From Pseudoalteromonas sp. N1230-9 (lineage in GTDB: Bacteria; Pseudomonadota; Gammaproteobacteria; Enterobacterales; Alteromonadaceae): 64,000 nucleotides of DNA. Made by a program: the position numbers and the translations under genes. Of the stretch, positions 41,974 through 51,349 are shown one piece after another. The DNA is taken from NCBI RefSeq assembly GCF_032716425.1, contig NZ_CP090420.1:806001-870000 (forward strand), read 5' to 3'. The notes under the pieces are model-generated. The model searched no databases and was not told the DNA's origin. It was given only the letters and a program-made list of their open reading frames with translations. Every line of letters starts with the position of its first letter. Within the stretch, counting starts at the first letter, position 1.

Positions 41974-44217
41974 TTATTTATTAATACTATTCATCATTTC
42001 AAGTTGCCCAACAAATTGCTGTATTTGCTGATTATTAGGTACTAGGCGTGCTAAGTTACGTGCGTAAAATAGTGCTTGAGCGTAATTTTTTTGTGCGGTG
42101 TACCACTGTGCTAAGCTATAGCTAATGTCAGGGTTGTTTGGTGTTAACTCAAATGCCTGTTCAAGAGCTGCAATAGCCTGTGGCATATCTCCTAAATCTT
42201 GTAACAGCAAGGCGTAGGTGAAGTGGTAATTGGCATTATCTCTTGCCAGCGTAGTCGCTTGTTGTAGGTGTGTTAGTGCTTTTCTCTTTTCCTTAGAGCG
42301 AACTAAACTCATCGCGAGCGCATAGTGAAGGTCAGCACTGGTATTATTGATAGCCAACCCTTGATTTAATATTTCTTTTGCAGCTAACTCATTTTGTTGG
42401 TTTCTGTATAAATCAGCTAAGTTAACATAAGCAGGTACAAAAATCGGCTCAATCTGAATGGCTTTTAAATAGTGAGCTTTTGCTTTTTCAGGTTGTTGCA
42501 ATGAAAGTGCTAGATTGCCAAGGTTTGTATGCGAAAAGCCTCTTTCTGATTGATATAGTTGGTTTTTCTTATACTCTTCGAGTGCAGATTTTAAGCGCTT
42601 GGTATCTCGTTCGTTTAAACCACTTGGGAAGGGTTCCATTAACATGGGGGCTAAAGCACGTGCAGCTTCGCTCCTTATCGGTAAGTGTTTGTCATCAAGC
42701 AATGGGTTCAGCATTTTCCAGCGTTGATTAATATCAAATGGCATTGCCGCCTCTATGGCAGATTGTCGCTTGAGTGGCTCAGGGTCTTTGACTGAGCGAA
42801 CAATTCCAACAATGGCGTTATTATCAGGCGTTGTTGCTAAGCGGCTTAATGCTGACGCACGAATGATGTCAGGAAAGTCTTTATTCTGTACTATTTTCGT
42901 TAGCATGGTTGATGCATTAGGTAAGCGGTTATCTGCGGCATAAAAGGCTTCAGAAAAGTGCGCTGTGCCAAGATGTTTTGGGTGTGGATGCCAGTCTTTT
43001 ATTTTTGCAACCGCCCACTGTGGGGTTTTACTTTCGTGACAACTATTACATGCGTTCGGGGCGTTGGTTTTTAATGTTAAGTCTGGGCGCGGCACACGAA
43101 AGCTATGATCGCGCCTGTCATCGACTTGCATATAAGTTGTTGCAGGCATATGACAATCAACACATTGGCTACCACTTGTAGCCACTTTATGGCCGTGATG
43201 TTTTGGTGTGTCGAATATCTCCTGACTATGGCATTGTGTACAGGTTTGATTACCCGGTAGCTTTAATTTTCCAGAGTGAGGGTTATGACAGTTACTACAG
43301 GTAACCCCCGCATTGAACATCTTACTTTGTAAAAAAGATCCCCATACATAGTCTTCATCCCAAATTTGGCCGTCAACATGGTACAGCTCGGGTGTTAGTA
43401 ATGAACCTTGAAAAGTGTGTAAAAAGCTGTGTGGATCTTTGCGGTCATCAAGCTGTGAGCGGCGAGCATGACACGTTGCACACATTTGCACTTGCTCGCT
43501 TTTTACGAGTGGTTGCACGCTTTTCATACTGCCATCTGTTTGTTGAGTAAAAAGTGGGGTTTGCTTTTTAATATTATGAGTAAAGCCCTTATCGGCAATG
43601 CTGCTATCGCCATGAGCCCATTTTAAATGAGCTTGGGTATCGCCATGGCAGGCTTTACAGCTAACGTTAATACTTGAGTAAGTTGAATCAAAGCTATTAG
43701 CTTTAAGGTCAAATTGCTTTTTGAAATCAGTTGAATGGCAATCAGCACACATGTGATTCCAGTTTTGGCCTTTTTGCGACCAATGAAATAGGTCGTGCTT
43801 TTTCTGCTCTGGGTGCAGTACAAACCAACGTTGTCCCCCCTCAGCTTTACTACGCGAGTCCCAGGCAAATGGAAAAAGCTGTATGTGGCCTTTGCCCATA
43901 TCAAACATGTATTGTTGTAATGGCTTATAGCCAAAAGTGTATAAAACTGGGTAGTTAGTTAGTTTGCCATCAAGGTTTGGCATGCTAATAAAAGGTTGTT
44001 GGTTTTGTTTGTAAAAACGCGCTTTCTGGCCTTCGTATTCGAGAGTTTGGTCGTTAAAATTACCGAGCACAGTAGCGGCTGTGGCTTTTTCCATTGCATG
44101 AAAATGGTGCGAAGACTGCCAATCTTGTACTTGGCTTTGGTGGCAGTTTACGCACTCTGGTTCGGCCTGTAAATTGAATATAGTCCATCCAATAAAAAAG
44201 CATACTACACGCACCAT
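41974..44217 (-). CDS. Octaheme c-type cytochrome with HEAT-like and TPR repeats
   Basis: A 747-residue precursor with a signal peptide (1-18) and eight CxxCH haem-binding motifs, first cysteines at 22, 157, 187, 246, 307, 326, 352 and 390. The region 400-545 looks like HEAT-type helices (SALSRLATTPDNNAIVGIV, RQSAIEAAMPFD, IRSEAARALAPML), and 550-740 contains about five TPRs (SHTNLGNLALSLQQPEKAKAHYLKAIQIEP, ADLHYALAMSLVRSKEKRKALTHLQQATTL). The cytochrome part is of the c554/NrfA-like doubled-CXXCH kind. It is probably a periplasmic electron-transfer or reductase protein with a scaffold for partners. It is convergent with the sulfatase and has no cytochrome-maturation gene nearby. The exact enzyme activity cannot be assigned. 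Confidence 0.88.
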   Translation of the reverse strand: MVRVVCFFIGWTIFNLQAEPECVNCHQSQVQDWQSSHHFHAMEKATAATVLGNFNDQTLEYEGQKARFYKQNQQPFISMPNLDGKLTNYPVLYTFGYKPLQQYMFDMGKGHIQLFPFAWDSRSKAEGGQRWFVLHPEQKKHDLFHWSQKGQNWNHMCADCHSTDFKKQFDLKANSFDSTYSSINVSCKACHGDTQAHLKWAHGDSSIADKGFTHNIKKQTPLFTQQTDGSMKSVQPLVKSEQVQMCATCHARRSQLDDRKDPHSFLHTFQGSLLTPELYHVDGQIWDEDYVWGSFLQSKMFNAGVTCSNCHNPHSGKLKLPGNQTCTQCHSQEIFDTPKHHGHKVATSGSQCVDCHMPATTYMQVDDRRDHSFRVPRPDLTLKTNAPNACNSCHESKTPQWAVAKIKDWHPHPKHLGTAHFSEAFYAADNRLPNASTMLTKIVQNKDFPDIIRASALSRLATTPDNNAIVGIVRSVKDPEPLKRQSAIEAAMPFDINQRWKMLNPLLDDKHLPIRSEAARALAPMLMEPFPSGLNERDTKRLKSALEEYKKNQLYQSERGFSHTNLGNLALSLQQPEKAKAHYLKAIQIEPIFVPAYVNLADLYRNQQNELAAKEILNQGLAINNTSADLHYALAMSLVRSKEKRKALTHLQQATTLARDNANYHFTYALLLQDLGDMPQAIAALEQAFELTPNNPDISYSLAQWYTAQKNYAQALFYARNLARLVPNNQQIQQFVGQLEMMNSINK

Positions 44218-44299
44218 TAAATAATTCCTTTTTACTTTTTGCCCACACTTTTAATAAGTTATATTAGTTTTAGAGTGTAAGTAAAGCCAATGACAAAAA

Positions 44300-44329
44300 G
44301 AAAAACGCCTTGCTTTTAAAGCAAGGCGT
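44300..44329 (-). terminator. Terminator of the S9 peptidase gene
   Basis: On the minus strand ACGCCTTGC-TTTAAAA-GCAAGGCGT is followed by TTTTTC, a few bases after the peptidase stop: a perfect 9-bp stem. Confidence 0.88.
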
Positions 44330-44334
44330 ATAGA

Positions 44335-46383
44335 TTATTTATCTGTATCTTTTACAGCCTTTAGTTTGGCTGCATGGTCAATCTCAAATTCAGGCATGTT
44401 TTTATTGCCCTGTATTAAGTAGTTGTCCATCCAACGCATTAGACGAAGGCTGTAATCGTACTGAGCGGCAACCTTACGGTTACCATGTCCTTCACCTGGG
44501 TAGTAGACTAAGCGTACATCTTTGCCTTGTACTTTCATGTAACGGTAAAGCTCCATTGATTGAGCAGGGTGTACGCGCGGATCCTCTTTACCATGCATGA
44601 TAAGCAGTGGTGTTTTAGATTGGCCCGCCCAGTAAATAGGGCTGCGCTCTAAATACCATTGCCATTTATCCCAAGGATATGAGCGTGCGTGAACCAGATT
44701 CATTTCGTTAGAAATATCTGTTGTTCCAAATTTTGATAGTTGGTTAGATACACCCACAAACATCACACTTGCTGCAAAGTGTTCAGTCAGCTTTGTTGCA
44801 CCCCACGCTGAGGCATAACCACCGTATGAGCCACCAGTGATACCAACACGTTTTGTATCAACAAGTCCCATTTCTACAAGGTGATTTTTAAAATCGACCA
44901 AATCGTCAAACTCTTTGCCTGCATAGTCGTTTTGGCCTAGTTTTGAGTAATCAACCCCCTTACCTGTTGAACCACGGTAGTTAGGATAGAAAACCGCATA
45001 ACCACGCGCGGCTCCCATTTGCCCAGGGCGAGAATAATTGGTTACCCAGCCATTTTTATCATGGCTTTCAGGCCCACCATGGACAGACATAATTAGTGGG
45101 TATCGGGTACCTTCTTTATAATCAAGAGGGTAAACCAATATACCTTCTATATCGACACCATCACGTGCTTTAAGTGAGATAGTCTCTTGTTTGGCAAAGC
45201 GTTTATCATTTAACCAAGGGTTAGAATCAGTTAAACGGGTTGCTTTATTACCACGGATAATAAACACCTCATTTGGATGCTTTGCTGTATTAGCGCGCAC
45301 AGTTAAGGTTTTATCTGAATCAGACACACTTAAATTGCTGGCAATAAAGCGACCTTCTTCAATGATCTTTTTATACTTTTTACTGCCCGTTTTAATACTT
45401 GCAACAAAACTTTCTGTACCAACATTTGCGATGAAGTTTAGTGTATTGCGTTTATGAGACCATTCAAAATCAACGATATGGCCCATAAAATTTGGTAGCC
45501 ACTCTGTGATTTCTGCCGTTTTTGTATCAGCAATAAATAAGCGACCAGTAGCTGGATCATGTTTATCCTCAGCACCTAAAATCGCGATGTACTTACCATC
45601 AGCAGATAATTCGGCATCGCCTAATTTACCTTCGGTTTTAAAAGATAAGGTTACCTGGTCATTTGTAACATCATATAAATGCCACATTGACTTAGTGTAT
45701 TTGTCATCAATAAGAGCAGTTGGTTGAGTTTTAACAAGTAGTTTTTCACCGTTAGCTGACCAATTCATATCACTAACATAATCACTAACGTTTAATGCCG
45801 TTGGCTTTAATGGCGTGTCTGTTTTTGCAAGACTAACAATGAAAAGCTGTTTATTATCAAGGCCAAGCTCATATACTTCTGCCATAAAGCCTAATTTTTT
45901 TAGCTCTTTTTCAGACTTATCTTTGGCAGGGAGTGCTAAAATAGCGACTTTTTGATTGTCAGGGCTTAGCTCGTAACTTGATATTGATGTGTCTTTTAAA
46001 GACATTACTTTTTGAGCTTGGCCACCGTCAACGGGTATTTGATACAGTGAAGTGAATTTTTCATCGTTTAATTTAGCAAGAAAATAAATGGTTTTGCTAT
46101 CTTTAGACCATTGAATGCTGCCGATGTTAACCTTACCTGTAATGTACGGACGCTCAACGCCTTCGTCATCAACAATGTAAAGTTCGCTGTAATTACGACC
46201 ATTTTCATCTTTGTACAGTGTACGTGGTACTGAGCGGGTAAACGCAACCGAGTCACCATCAGGGCTTACGCTTGTTTGGATAACTGATTGTATTGTTGGA
46301 ATGTCGTCAATTGTAATTGTGTCGTTGGCAGTAGCAAGTGTACTTGAAAGACCAACGGCTAAGGCTAAAGCAGTTTTTAGCAT
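44335..46383 (-). CDS. Secreted S9-family peptidase (dipeptidyl/acylaminoacyl peptidase type)
   Basis: A 682-residue precursor with signal peptide to residue 19. The N-terminal half (about 30-390) is a seven-bladed beta-propeller with repeated WSxDGxxI-type strands. The C-terminal alpha/beta-hydrolase domain has Ser519 in GGSYGGY, Asp601 in HGKEDPRVHP and His633 in GEGHGNR, with HGGPESHD at the oxyanion loop. S9 enzymes cut short peptides of up to about 30 residues. The gene lies 71 bp downstream of a TonB receptor on the same strand, so imported peptides are its likely substrate in the periplasm. A strong terminator ends the transcript. Confidence 0.93.
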   Translation of the reverse strand: MLKTALALAVGLSSTLATANDTITIDDIPTIQSVIQTSVSPDGDSVAFTRSVPRTLYKDENGRNYSELYIVDDEGVERPYITGKVNIGSIQWSKDSKTIYFLAKLNDEKFTSLYQIPVDGGQAQKVMSLKDTSISSYELSPDNQKVAILALPAKDKSEKELKKLGFMAEVYELGLDNKQLFIVSLAKTDTPLKPTALNVSDYVSDMNWSANGEKLLVKTQPTALIDDKYTKSMWHLYDVTNDQVTLSFKTEGKLGDAELSADGKYIAILGAEDKHDPATGRLFIADTKTAEITEWLPNFMGHIVDFEWSHKRNTLNFIANVGTESFVASIKTGSKKYKKIIEEGRFIASNLSVSDSDKTLTVRANTAKHPNEVFIIRGNKATRLTDSNPWLNDKRFAKQETISLKARDGVDIEGILVYPLDYKEGTRYPLIMSVHGGPESHDKNGWVTNYSRPGQMGAARGYAVFYPNYRGSTGKGVDYSKLGQNDYAGKEFDDLVDFKNHLVEMGLVDTKRVGITGGSYGGYASAWGATKLTEHFAASVMFVGVSNQLSKFGTTDISNEMNLVHARSYPWDKWQWYLERSPIYWAGQSKTPLLIMHGKEDPRVHPAQSMELYRYMKVQGKDVRLVYYPGEGHGNRKVAAQYDYSLRLMRWMDNYLIQGNKNMPEFEIDHAAKLKAVKDTDK

Positions 46384-46454
46384 AGTAGTTCCCTTCGCTT
46401 GTTATGTTCTGCGGTGATTATAGCAGTGTGGAATCGCATTAGTAACAAATGCGA

Positions 46455-49076
46455 TCAGTGGCTGTAACGAATACCTAAATAAAACCGTCGACCATTCTTA
46501 TAGATGCCCGTAGGAGCATACTGATTACGTTCATATGTGTAGGTTGTTTCGTTGGTAAGGTTTATTGCATCAACAATAATATCGAATTGTTTGTTTAGTT
46601 TTATGGTTAAATTACCGTCCAATTGACCGAAGTTTTCCATGATGGTTTCACCTACGCCAGTCGCAAAGTCAGTGCGATAATTGTATGCTAAACGGCCACT
46701 AAAGTGTTCGTTTTCGTAGTAGCTAGTTAAGTTTATTGTATGTTTTGAAGTACCAGGAATAGCGTTAAGGCTGGCATTATTACGTTTACTTCTTTGGCCA
46801 TCAACAAAGGTATAATTTGCAATTAACCCGAAACCATAAAATAGCTCTTGTTGATAACCGAGTTCAAAGCCACGAATCGTACCACCACTGCCATTGATTG
46901 GTCTGTCTATTGTCATAGCAATGTTTTCATGCACTTCAACACCACGGTTAAATTCAATAAATGACTCAACATCTTTATTAAATAAAGCGGCAGACAATAG
47001 CCCTGCATCAGCAAAGTACCATTCAAGGCTCGCATCAAATTGATTGGCTCTGTAAGGGTCTAAATCAGGGTTACCGCCTTGACCTTGTGCTTGGGTGACA
47101 TTGTAGTTGGTAGAAGGCATTAAGTGATTATATTGCGGGCGAGACATGACTCTGGCTACACTAAAGCGAGAAATCACATCATCGGTAATATCAATGTTGA
47201 GGTTTATACTCGGCAGTAAGTCTGTGTAATTTTTATAGTGGGTTTGCCATTGGTAGCTGTCCGGAAGCTCAATAGGCGATGCGATGCGAGCATAAGCAGC
47301 GCTATCTTGACGAGTATTAACAACTCGTAGCCCAAGGTTTGCGTTGTATGTATCGCCATTTAAATTTAGCTTAACATAGCCCGCAGTCGTTCTTTCTTGT
47401 ATATCAAAACGACTGGCTTTTTCTTCCTGCTGTTCAAAATTAAGTGTATTAAATTGCTCTGCAAGTAAATTGATATCAACATAGCTATAGTTTTTTAAAG
47501 TGTGCTGATTACCAATGCCGGTTAAAAAATCATCTGGGATATCAGCAGGAAAATCAGCGAGTGTCCAAGCAAGTTGCTCTGTTAATTTATCGTATGAGCC
47601 ATTAATTGAGCGTAAGCGAATAAAGTCACGTTGATGATCACGGTATTTTACGCCAAATTTTATAGAAGAAATAATTGAATGATCAACGGCACGTTCAAAG
47701 TCAGCTTGTATATAAAGCTCTTGATCAGTGGAATCTTGACTGTCGTTTCTGGCCTCGGTGAGTTGCCATTGTGCAGCATCAAGAGGTGAAATGGCATAAT
47801 CTGCAATGATATTTTGTTGTTGCCGTGTGTCGACACTAAACGCCGTATTCGCTGAGAATTGAGAGGTATAGTCTTGCTTTGAGCCTCCACCGCCATGAGT
47901 AAAGCCTAATTGATAAGTATTATGCCACAAATCAGCCTGTTGCGATGCGATCAACTGAATACTGCTCGTGTCGATTTGTGATTCTCGCCAAATAGCTTCC
48001 ATTGCAGTGCTATAAGGTCTATTTATATCAGTGACTTTGCTATAACGAGCAAAAGCCAATGTATTGTTGATGATTGCAGCGTCATGAATGCGGCCCCCTC
48101 TGGCAAAAACGCTGCTTGGTTGCCATAAAAAGTTCTGGTTACTGTTATCGGCATCAAGCACTGAATACAAGCCATTTAGTTGAATATTCCAATCAAAATT
48201 AAGTTGGTGCTCAAAAGCAAATGTCGCAGTGGTAAGAATTCGACGTTGCTTAAAGAGTGCCGAACCACCACCGCCTGGCGTCCAAACTCGATTTATATCG
48301 GCTAGCCTGTCTACAGGGGAGAGGCTGTTATCATCATTCAAGGCGTAGTTTTGTTCGTGCCACCCCCATGACTCTAGGCCATCACGACGTAATGAGCGCT
48401 CATTTCGACTAAAAGTTAGTAATAAGCCAGTGCTCTGTGTACTATTTTTCCAGTTATAGAAGCTCGCTAGTTGTGGATCAAACTCACCTGATAGGTCGTT
48501 ATACTGCAGTTGCGTATTTATCACAAAGTGCTTATTCGGTGTTGTAAGAGGGCGCATGGTTTTTATGTTAACCGCTCCCCCTAATGATCCTTCATCATGA
48601 TCCGCTTGTGGTGTTTTATAGACTTCGAGTGAAGCAACTAAATCAGCGGGCAACAAGGTATAGTTAAACCCTCTGTTGGGTTGTGATGAAATCCACCAAT
48701 CGGCTGATGCAATTGATTGACCATTTAAATAAGTACGGTTTTGCTCTGGTGTTGTTCCTCTAACACCCACTCGCTCACCTTCACCTTGAATACGTGATAA
48801 TGAAATACCGGTCACACGTTGGAGTGCCTCTGCGACATTTTTATCAGGAAATTTACCGATATCTTGTGCGCTAATAGTATCTATAATTGATTGACTATTT
48901 CGTTTATCATGGAGTGACTTGACAGCGCTGTCATGAAAGCCCCTGATTTGAATGGTTTCTAAAGCGTTCTTTTCTTTATCACTTGTTTGAGCAAAGCTGT
49001 ACGTTGAACTAAATACAAGTAAAATAAAACCAATATAGGTAAAAATGTTAATAAAATTGAGCGTTCTTAAAGCCAT
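46455..49076 (-). CDS. TonB-dependent receptor, probable peptide uptake
   Basis: Start ATG 49076 gives a standard signal peptide (MALRTLNFINIFTYIGFILL to TYSFAQ); an in-frame ATG at 49121 would add 15 residues and has no better ribosome site. The 873-residue receptor has ETIQIRGF as TonB-box-like region, the plug DIGKFPDKNVAEALQRVTGISLSR, GEGERVGVRG, SADWW and DEGSLGGAVNIKT, and a barrel ending in FYLGIRYSH. It belongs to the Xanthomonas/Caulobacter-type receptors (TIGR01782-like) and is clearly related to the receptor at 52952-55513. It lies upstream of an S9 peptidase and divergent from a membrane-bound regulator, so peptides are the best guess for its substrate. Confidence 0.9.
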   Translation of the reverse strand: MALRTLNFINIFTYIGFILLVFSSTYSFAQTSDKEKNALETIQIRGFHDSAVKSLHDKRNSQSIIDTISAQDIGKFPDKNVAEALQRVTGISLSRIQGEGERVGVRGTTPEQNRTYLNGQSIASADWWISSQPNRGFNYTLLPADLVASLEVYKTPQADHDEGSLGGAVNIKTMRPLTTPNKHFVINTQLQYNDLSGEFDPQLASFYNWKNSTQSTGLLLTFSRNERSLRRDGLESWGWHEQNYALNDDNSLSPVDRLADINRVWTPGGGGSALFKQRRILTTATFAFEHQLNFDWNIQLNGLYSVLDADNSNQNFLWQPSSVFARGGRIHDAAIINNTLAFARYSKVTDINRPYSTAMEAIWRESQIDTSSIQLIASQQADLWHNTYQLGFTHGGGGSKQDYTSQFSANTAFSVDTRQQQNIIADYAISPLDAAQWQLTEARNDSQDSTDQELYIQADFERAVDHSIISSIKFGVKYRDHQRDFIRLRSINGSYDKLTEQLAWTLADFPADIPDDFLTGIGNQHTLKNYSYVDINLLAEQFNTLNFEQQEEKASRFDIQERTTAGYVKLNLNGDTYNANLGLRVVNTRQDSAAYARIASPIELPDSYQWQTHYKNYTDLLPSINLNIDITDDVISRFSVARVMSRPQYNHLMPSTNYNVTQAQGQGGNPDLDPYRANQFDASLEWYFADAGLLSAALFNKDVESFIEFNRGVEVHENIAMTIDRPINGSGGTIRGFELGYQQELFYGFGLIANYTFVDGQRSKRNNASLNAIPGTSKHTINLTSYYENEHFSGRLAYNYRTDFATGVGETIMENFGQLDGNLTIKLNKQFDIIVDAINLTNETTYTYERNQYAPTGIYKNGRRFYLGIRYSH

Positions 49077-49225
49077 GCCAAATCCAATAAAGCGGTTAAT
49101 GTGTTCTTCAAGTTGCCTCATGATAATAAAATCAAGAGTTTGTTGCTTGTTGTCAGTACCTTATTTATATTTTACGCTTTCTCGATTAATTTAACCATAG
49201 ATTAACCTGTGTAACAATTGAACAA

Positions 49226-51349
49226 ATGTCGATGTCAACCCAACAAAAAGTAATGCTTAACGATGTCATCGTTGACTTTGTGAGCCTGAAAATAAAAATA
49301 CAGAACGAATGGGTTGATGTAGAGTCTAGGCAATTAGCCTTGTTGTCTTTGTTATTAAAAAAACAGGGCGAAGCTGTTTCACGAGAACAGATTATGGATG
49401 CGCTATGGGGAGATGTGATCGTCAGTGATAACTCGGTGAGTCAACTGGTCACTCAACTTCGAAAAAGCCTTCATGATAATAAGTCTCCACCGCAAATTAT
49501 TAGAACGATTCCTCGCATCGGCTATCAGCTAATTGCCAATGTGAGTGAACCGCCAACATTGTTTGATAAGGCTCGTCAACATTCACCAAAAAAGATGGCA
49601 TTGTTTGGCGTCACAGGTATTGTTGTCGGTGTAATTAGCACTTTACTTTTACAGTATTTATTCACGGCAAAGGGCAAACCGACAGAGTTTAACTACCGTG
49701 CTCGCGTAACATCTGCACCAGGCACTGAGGCTTTTTTACGTTACTCCCCAGATGGACGATATTTAGCGTTTAGTCAGTCAAACGAATTACAAAATCAGTT
49801 TGACTTAGCTGTATTCGATCAACAAAGCCAAACAGTTCATAATATTAAAAGCTCAGGTTATTCCGAAGAAGCACCAGTATGGTCACCAGATGGTCAGTGG
49901 TTGGCATATTATCGTTATGACCCGTTACGCTGTGATATTCGCATAATAGGTGTTAATAACGCGATTGAAACATGGCGTTTGAGTCCAGAGTATACCTTAA
50001 CACAGTGCCTGCCCAGCAGCGCTCCTACACGGCTCAAGTGGTATAAGCCAGATGTACTTTTTGGCATTGTTTGGCACGACAACCAGCCCCGTTTGATGAA
50101 ATACACGCTGAGTTTGGGTGATAAAGTTAAAGTGCAAGATACAACCTTGATAGGGGAGTTTAAACCTCTCGCGTTTGATATTAGTGGCGAAGGAAAAATG
50201 CTGATTGTTGAAAAGCAGGGCATTTGGTACACACTAAGCGAAGTGAATTTGCATAACCTGAGTGAGCAGCGCATTATTAGTCGTCAGCAGTATAAACAAC
50301 AGCCCATCTATGGCGCATTTGCAAAACATATTTGGTCAGTGGAAGATGAACTGATGCGCAGCACATTACAGGGGGTAAAACACTCATTACATAAACCTAT
50401 GGGATTTATTGCCAGTTTAGATGTAAACCCTGTTAATGGCGACGTTGCCCATGCAGAGGGGTTAGCGCAAATAAATGCCTATCAACTCAGTTTACATAAA
50501 GGCAGTGACGGAATAAGTGTTGATAAAACCACTCAGCTTGCCTCTTCAACCCGTATGGACTTCATGCCTACCATATCAAGCAATGGTGAGCTGGTTGCAT
50601 TTATTTCTGTACAGCGCCCTGGTGTCACTCGGTATTCTCAAGCAGAGATTTGGATTAAACATCAACGCCGAAAAGGAGCCAATCGAGTGGCTCAATTACC
50701 CAGCCATATTACTCCAAAATACCTGCAATTTTCGCCTAATGGCGATACATTATTGTTGCTAGATGAAAGACAAAATGTGTATTTAATAAATTCTTTTTCA
50801 CGCCGGTTGGTCCCTGTTATTTCAGGCTTTGAGCAATTGAATGCGGTTCGTTGGTCTGATGATAGCCAAACTATTTTTTATCAAGCAAAATCACAGCAGG
50901 GTGAATGGCAAGATTGGCAGTATGATTTGCAACTGAGCAGTAACTCATTAAAGGCAAATAATGTGACACCCCGCAGGTTATCGCCAGCTCAGCCTCTGTG
51001 GCAATTGAATCCGTCCTACATTAACTATGAGCACACATTGCGTGTTTATCTGTCAGCAGCTTTAGAGCAACATGTTCCCTTATCACAACTATTGCCATCA
51101 CTTAGTTTATATAAGCCAGCCTTATTTGAAGGGGGGATGTACTATATTCTTCGCGAAGGCCATCAGTTATCTTTGTATTGTTATGTCATTGCTTCACAAG
51201 AAAATATATTTATTAAAAAACTAGGTGCTTATGGGTTAGATATAGGAGTTAATTTGACAATGAGTAGCTCTGTGGATGGAACACAATTGGTGTTTAGTCA
51301 GGTTGATGGTATTGAAACTGATATTTTGTTACATCAAGTGGTTAATTAA
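49226..51349 (+). CDS. ToxR/CadC-like membrane-bound regulator with periplasmic beta-propeller
   Basis: A 707-residue one-component regulator. Residues 8-110 form an OmpR/PhoB-type winged helix (VDVESRQLALLSLLL, SREQIMDALWGDVIVSDNSVSQLVTQLRKSL, IRTIPRIGYQL). A membrane helix lies at about 131-152 (ALFGVTGIVVGVISTLLLQYL). The periplasmic part has PD40/TolB-like propeller strands (FLRYSPDGRYLAFSQS, APVWSPDGQWLAYYRY, LQFSPNGDTLLLLD, AVRWSDDSQTIFYQ). It probably senses a periplasmic signal and acts at the divergent TonB receptor and peptidase promoter 105-150 bp away. It overlaps the end of the convergent Sel1-TonB gene by 8 bp. Architecture is clear; the signal is unknown. Confidence 0.88.
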   Translation: MSMSTQQKVMLNDVIVDFVSLKIKIQNEWVDVESRQLALLSLLLKKQGEAVSREQIMDALWGDVIVSDNSVSQLVTQLRKSLHDNKSPPQIIRTIPRIGYQLIANVSEPPTLFDKARQHSPKKMALFGVTGIVVGVISTLLLQYLFTAKGKPTEFNYRARVTSAPGTEAFLRYSPDGRYLAFSQSNELQNQFDLAVFDQQSQTVHNIKSSGYSEEAPVWSPDGQWLAYYRYDPLRCDIRIIGVNNAIETWRLSPEYTLTQCLPSSAPTRLKWYKPDVLFGIVWHDNQPRLMKYTLSLGDKVKVQDTTLIGEFKPLAFDISGEGKMLIVEKQGIWYTLSEVNLHNLSEQRIISRQQYKQQPIYGAFAKHIWSVEDELMRSTLQGVKHSLHKPMGFIASLDVNPVNGDVAHAEGLAQINAYQLSLHKGSDGISVDKTTQLASSTRMDFMPTISSNGELVAFISVQRPGVTRYSQAEIWIKHQRRKGANRVAQLPSHITPKYLQFSPNGDTLLLLDERQNVYLINSFSRRLVPVISGFEQLNAVRWSDDSQTIFYQAKSQQGEWQDWQYDLQLSSNSLKANNVTPRRLSPAQPLWQLNPSYINYEHTLRVYLSAALEQHVPLSQLLPSLSLYKPALFEGGMYYILREGHQLSLYCYVIASQENIFIKKLGAYGLDIGVNLTMSSSVDGTQLVFSQVDGIETDILLHQVVN

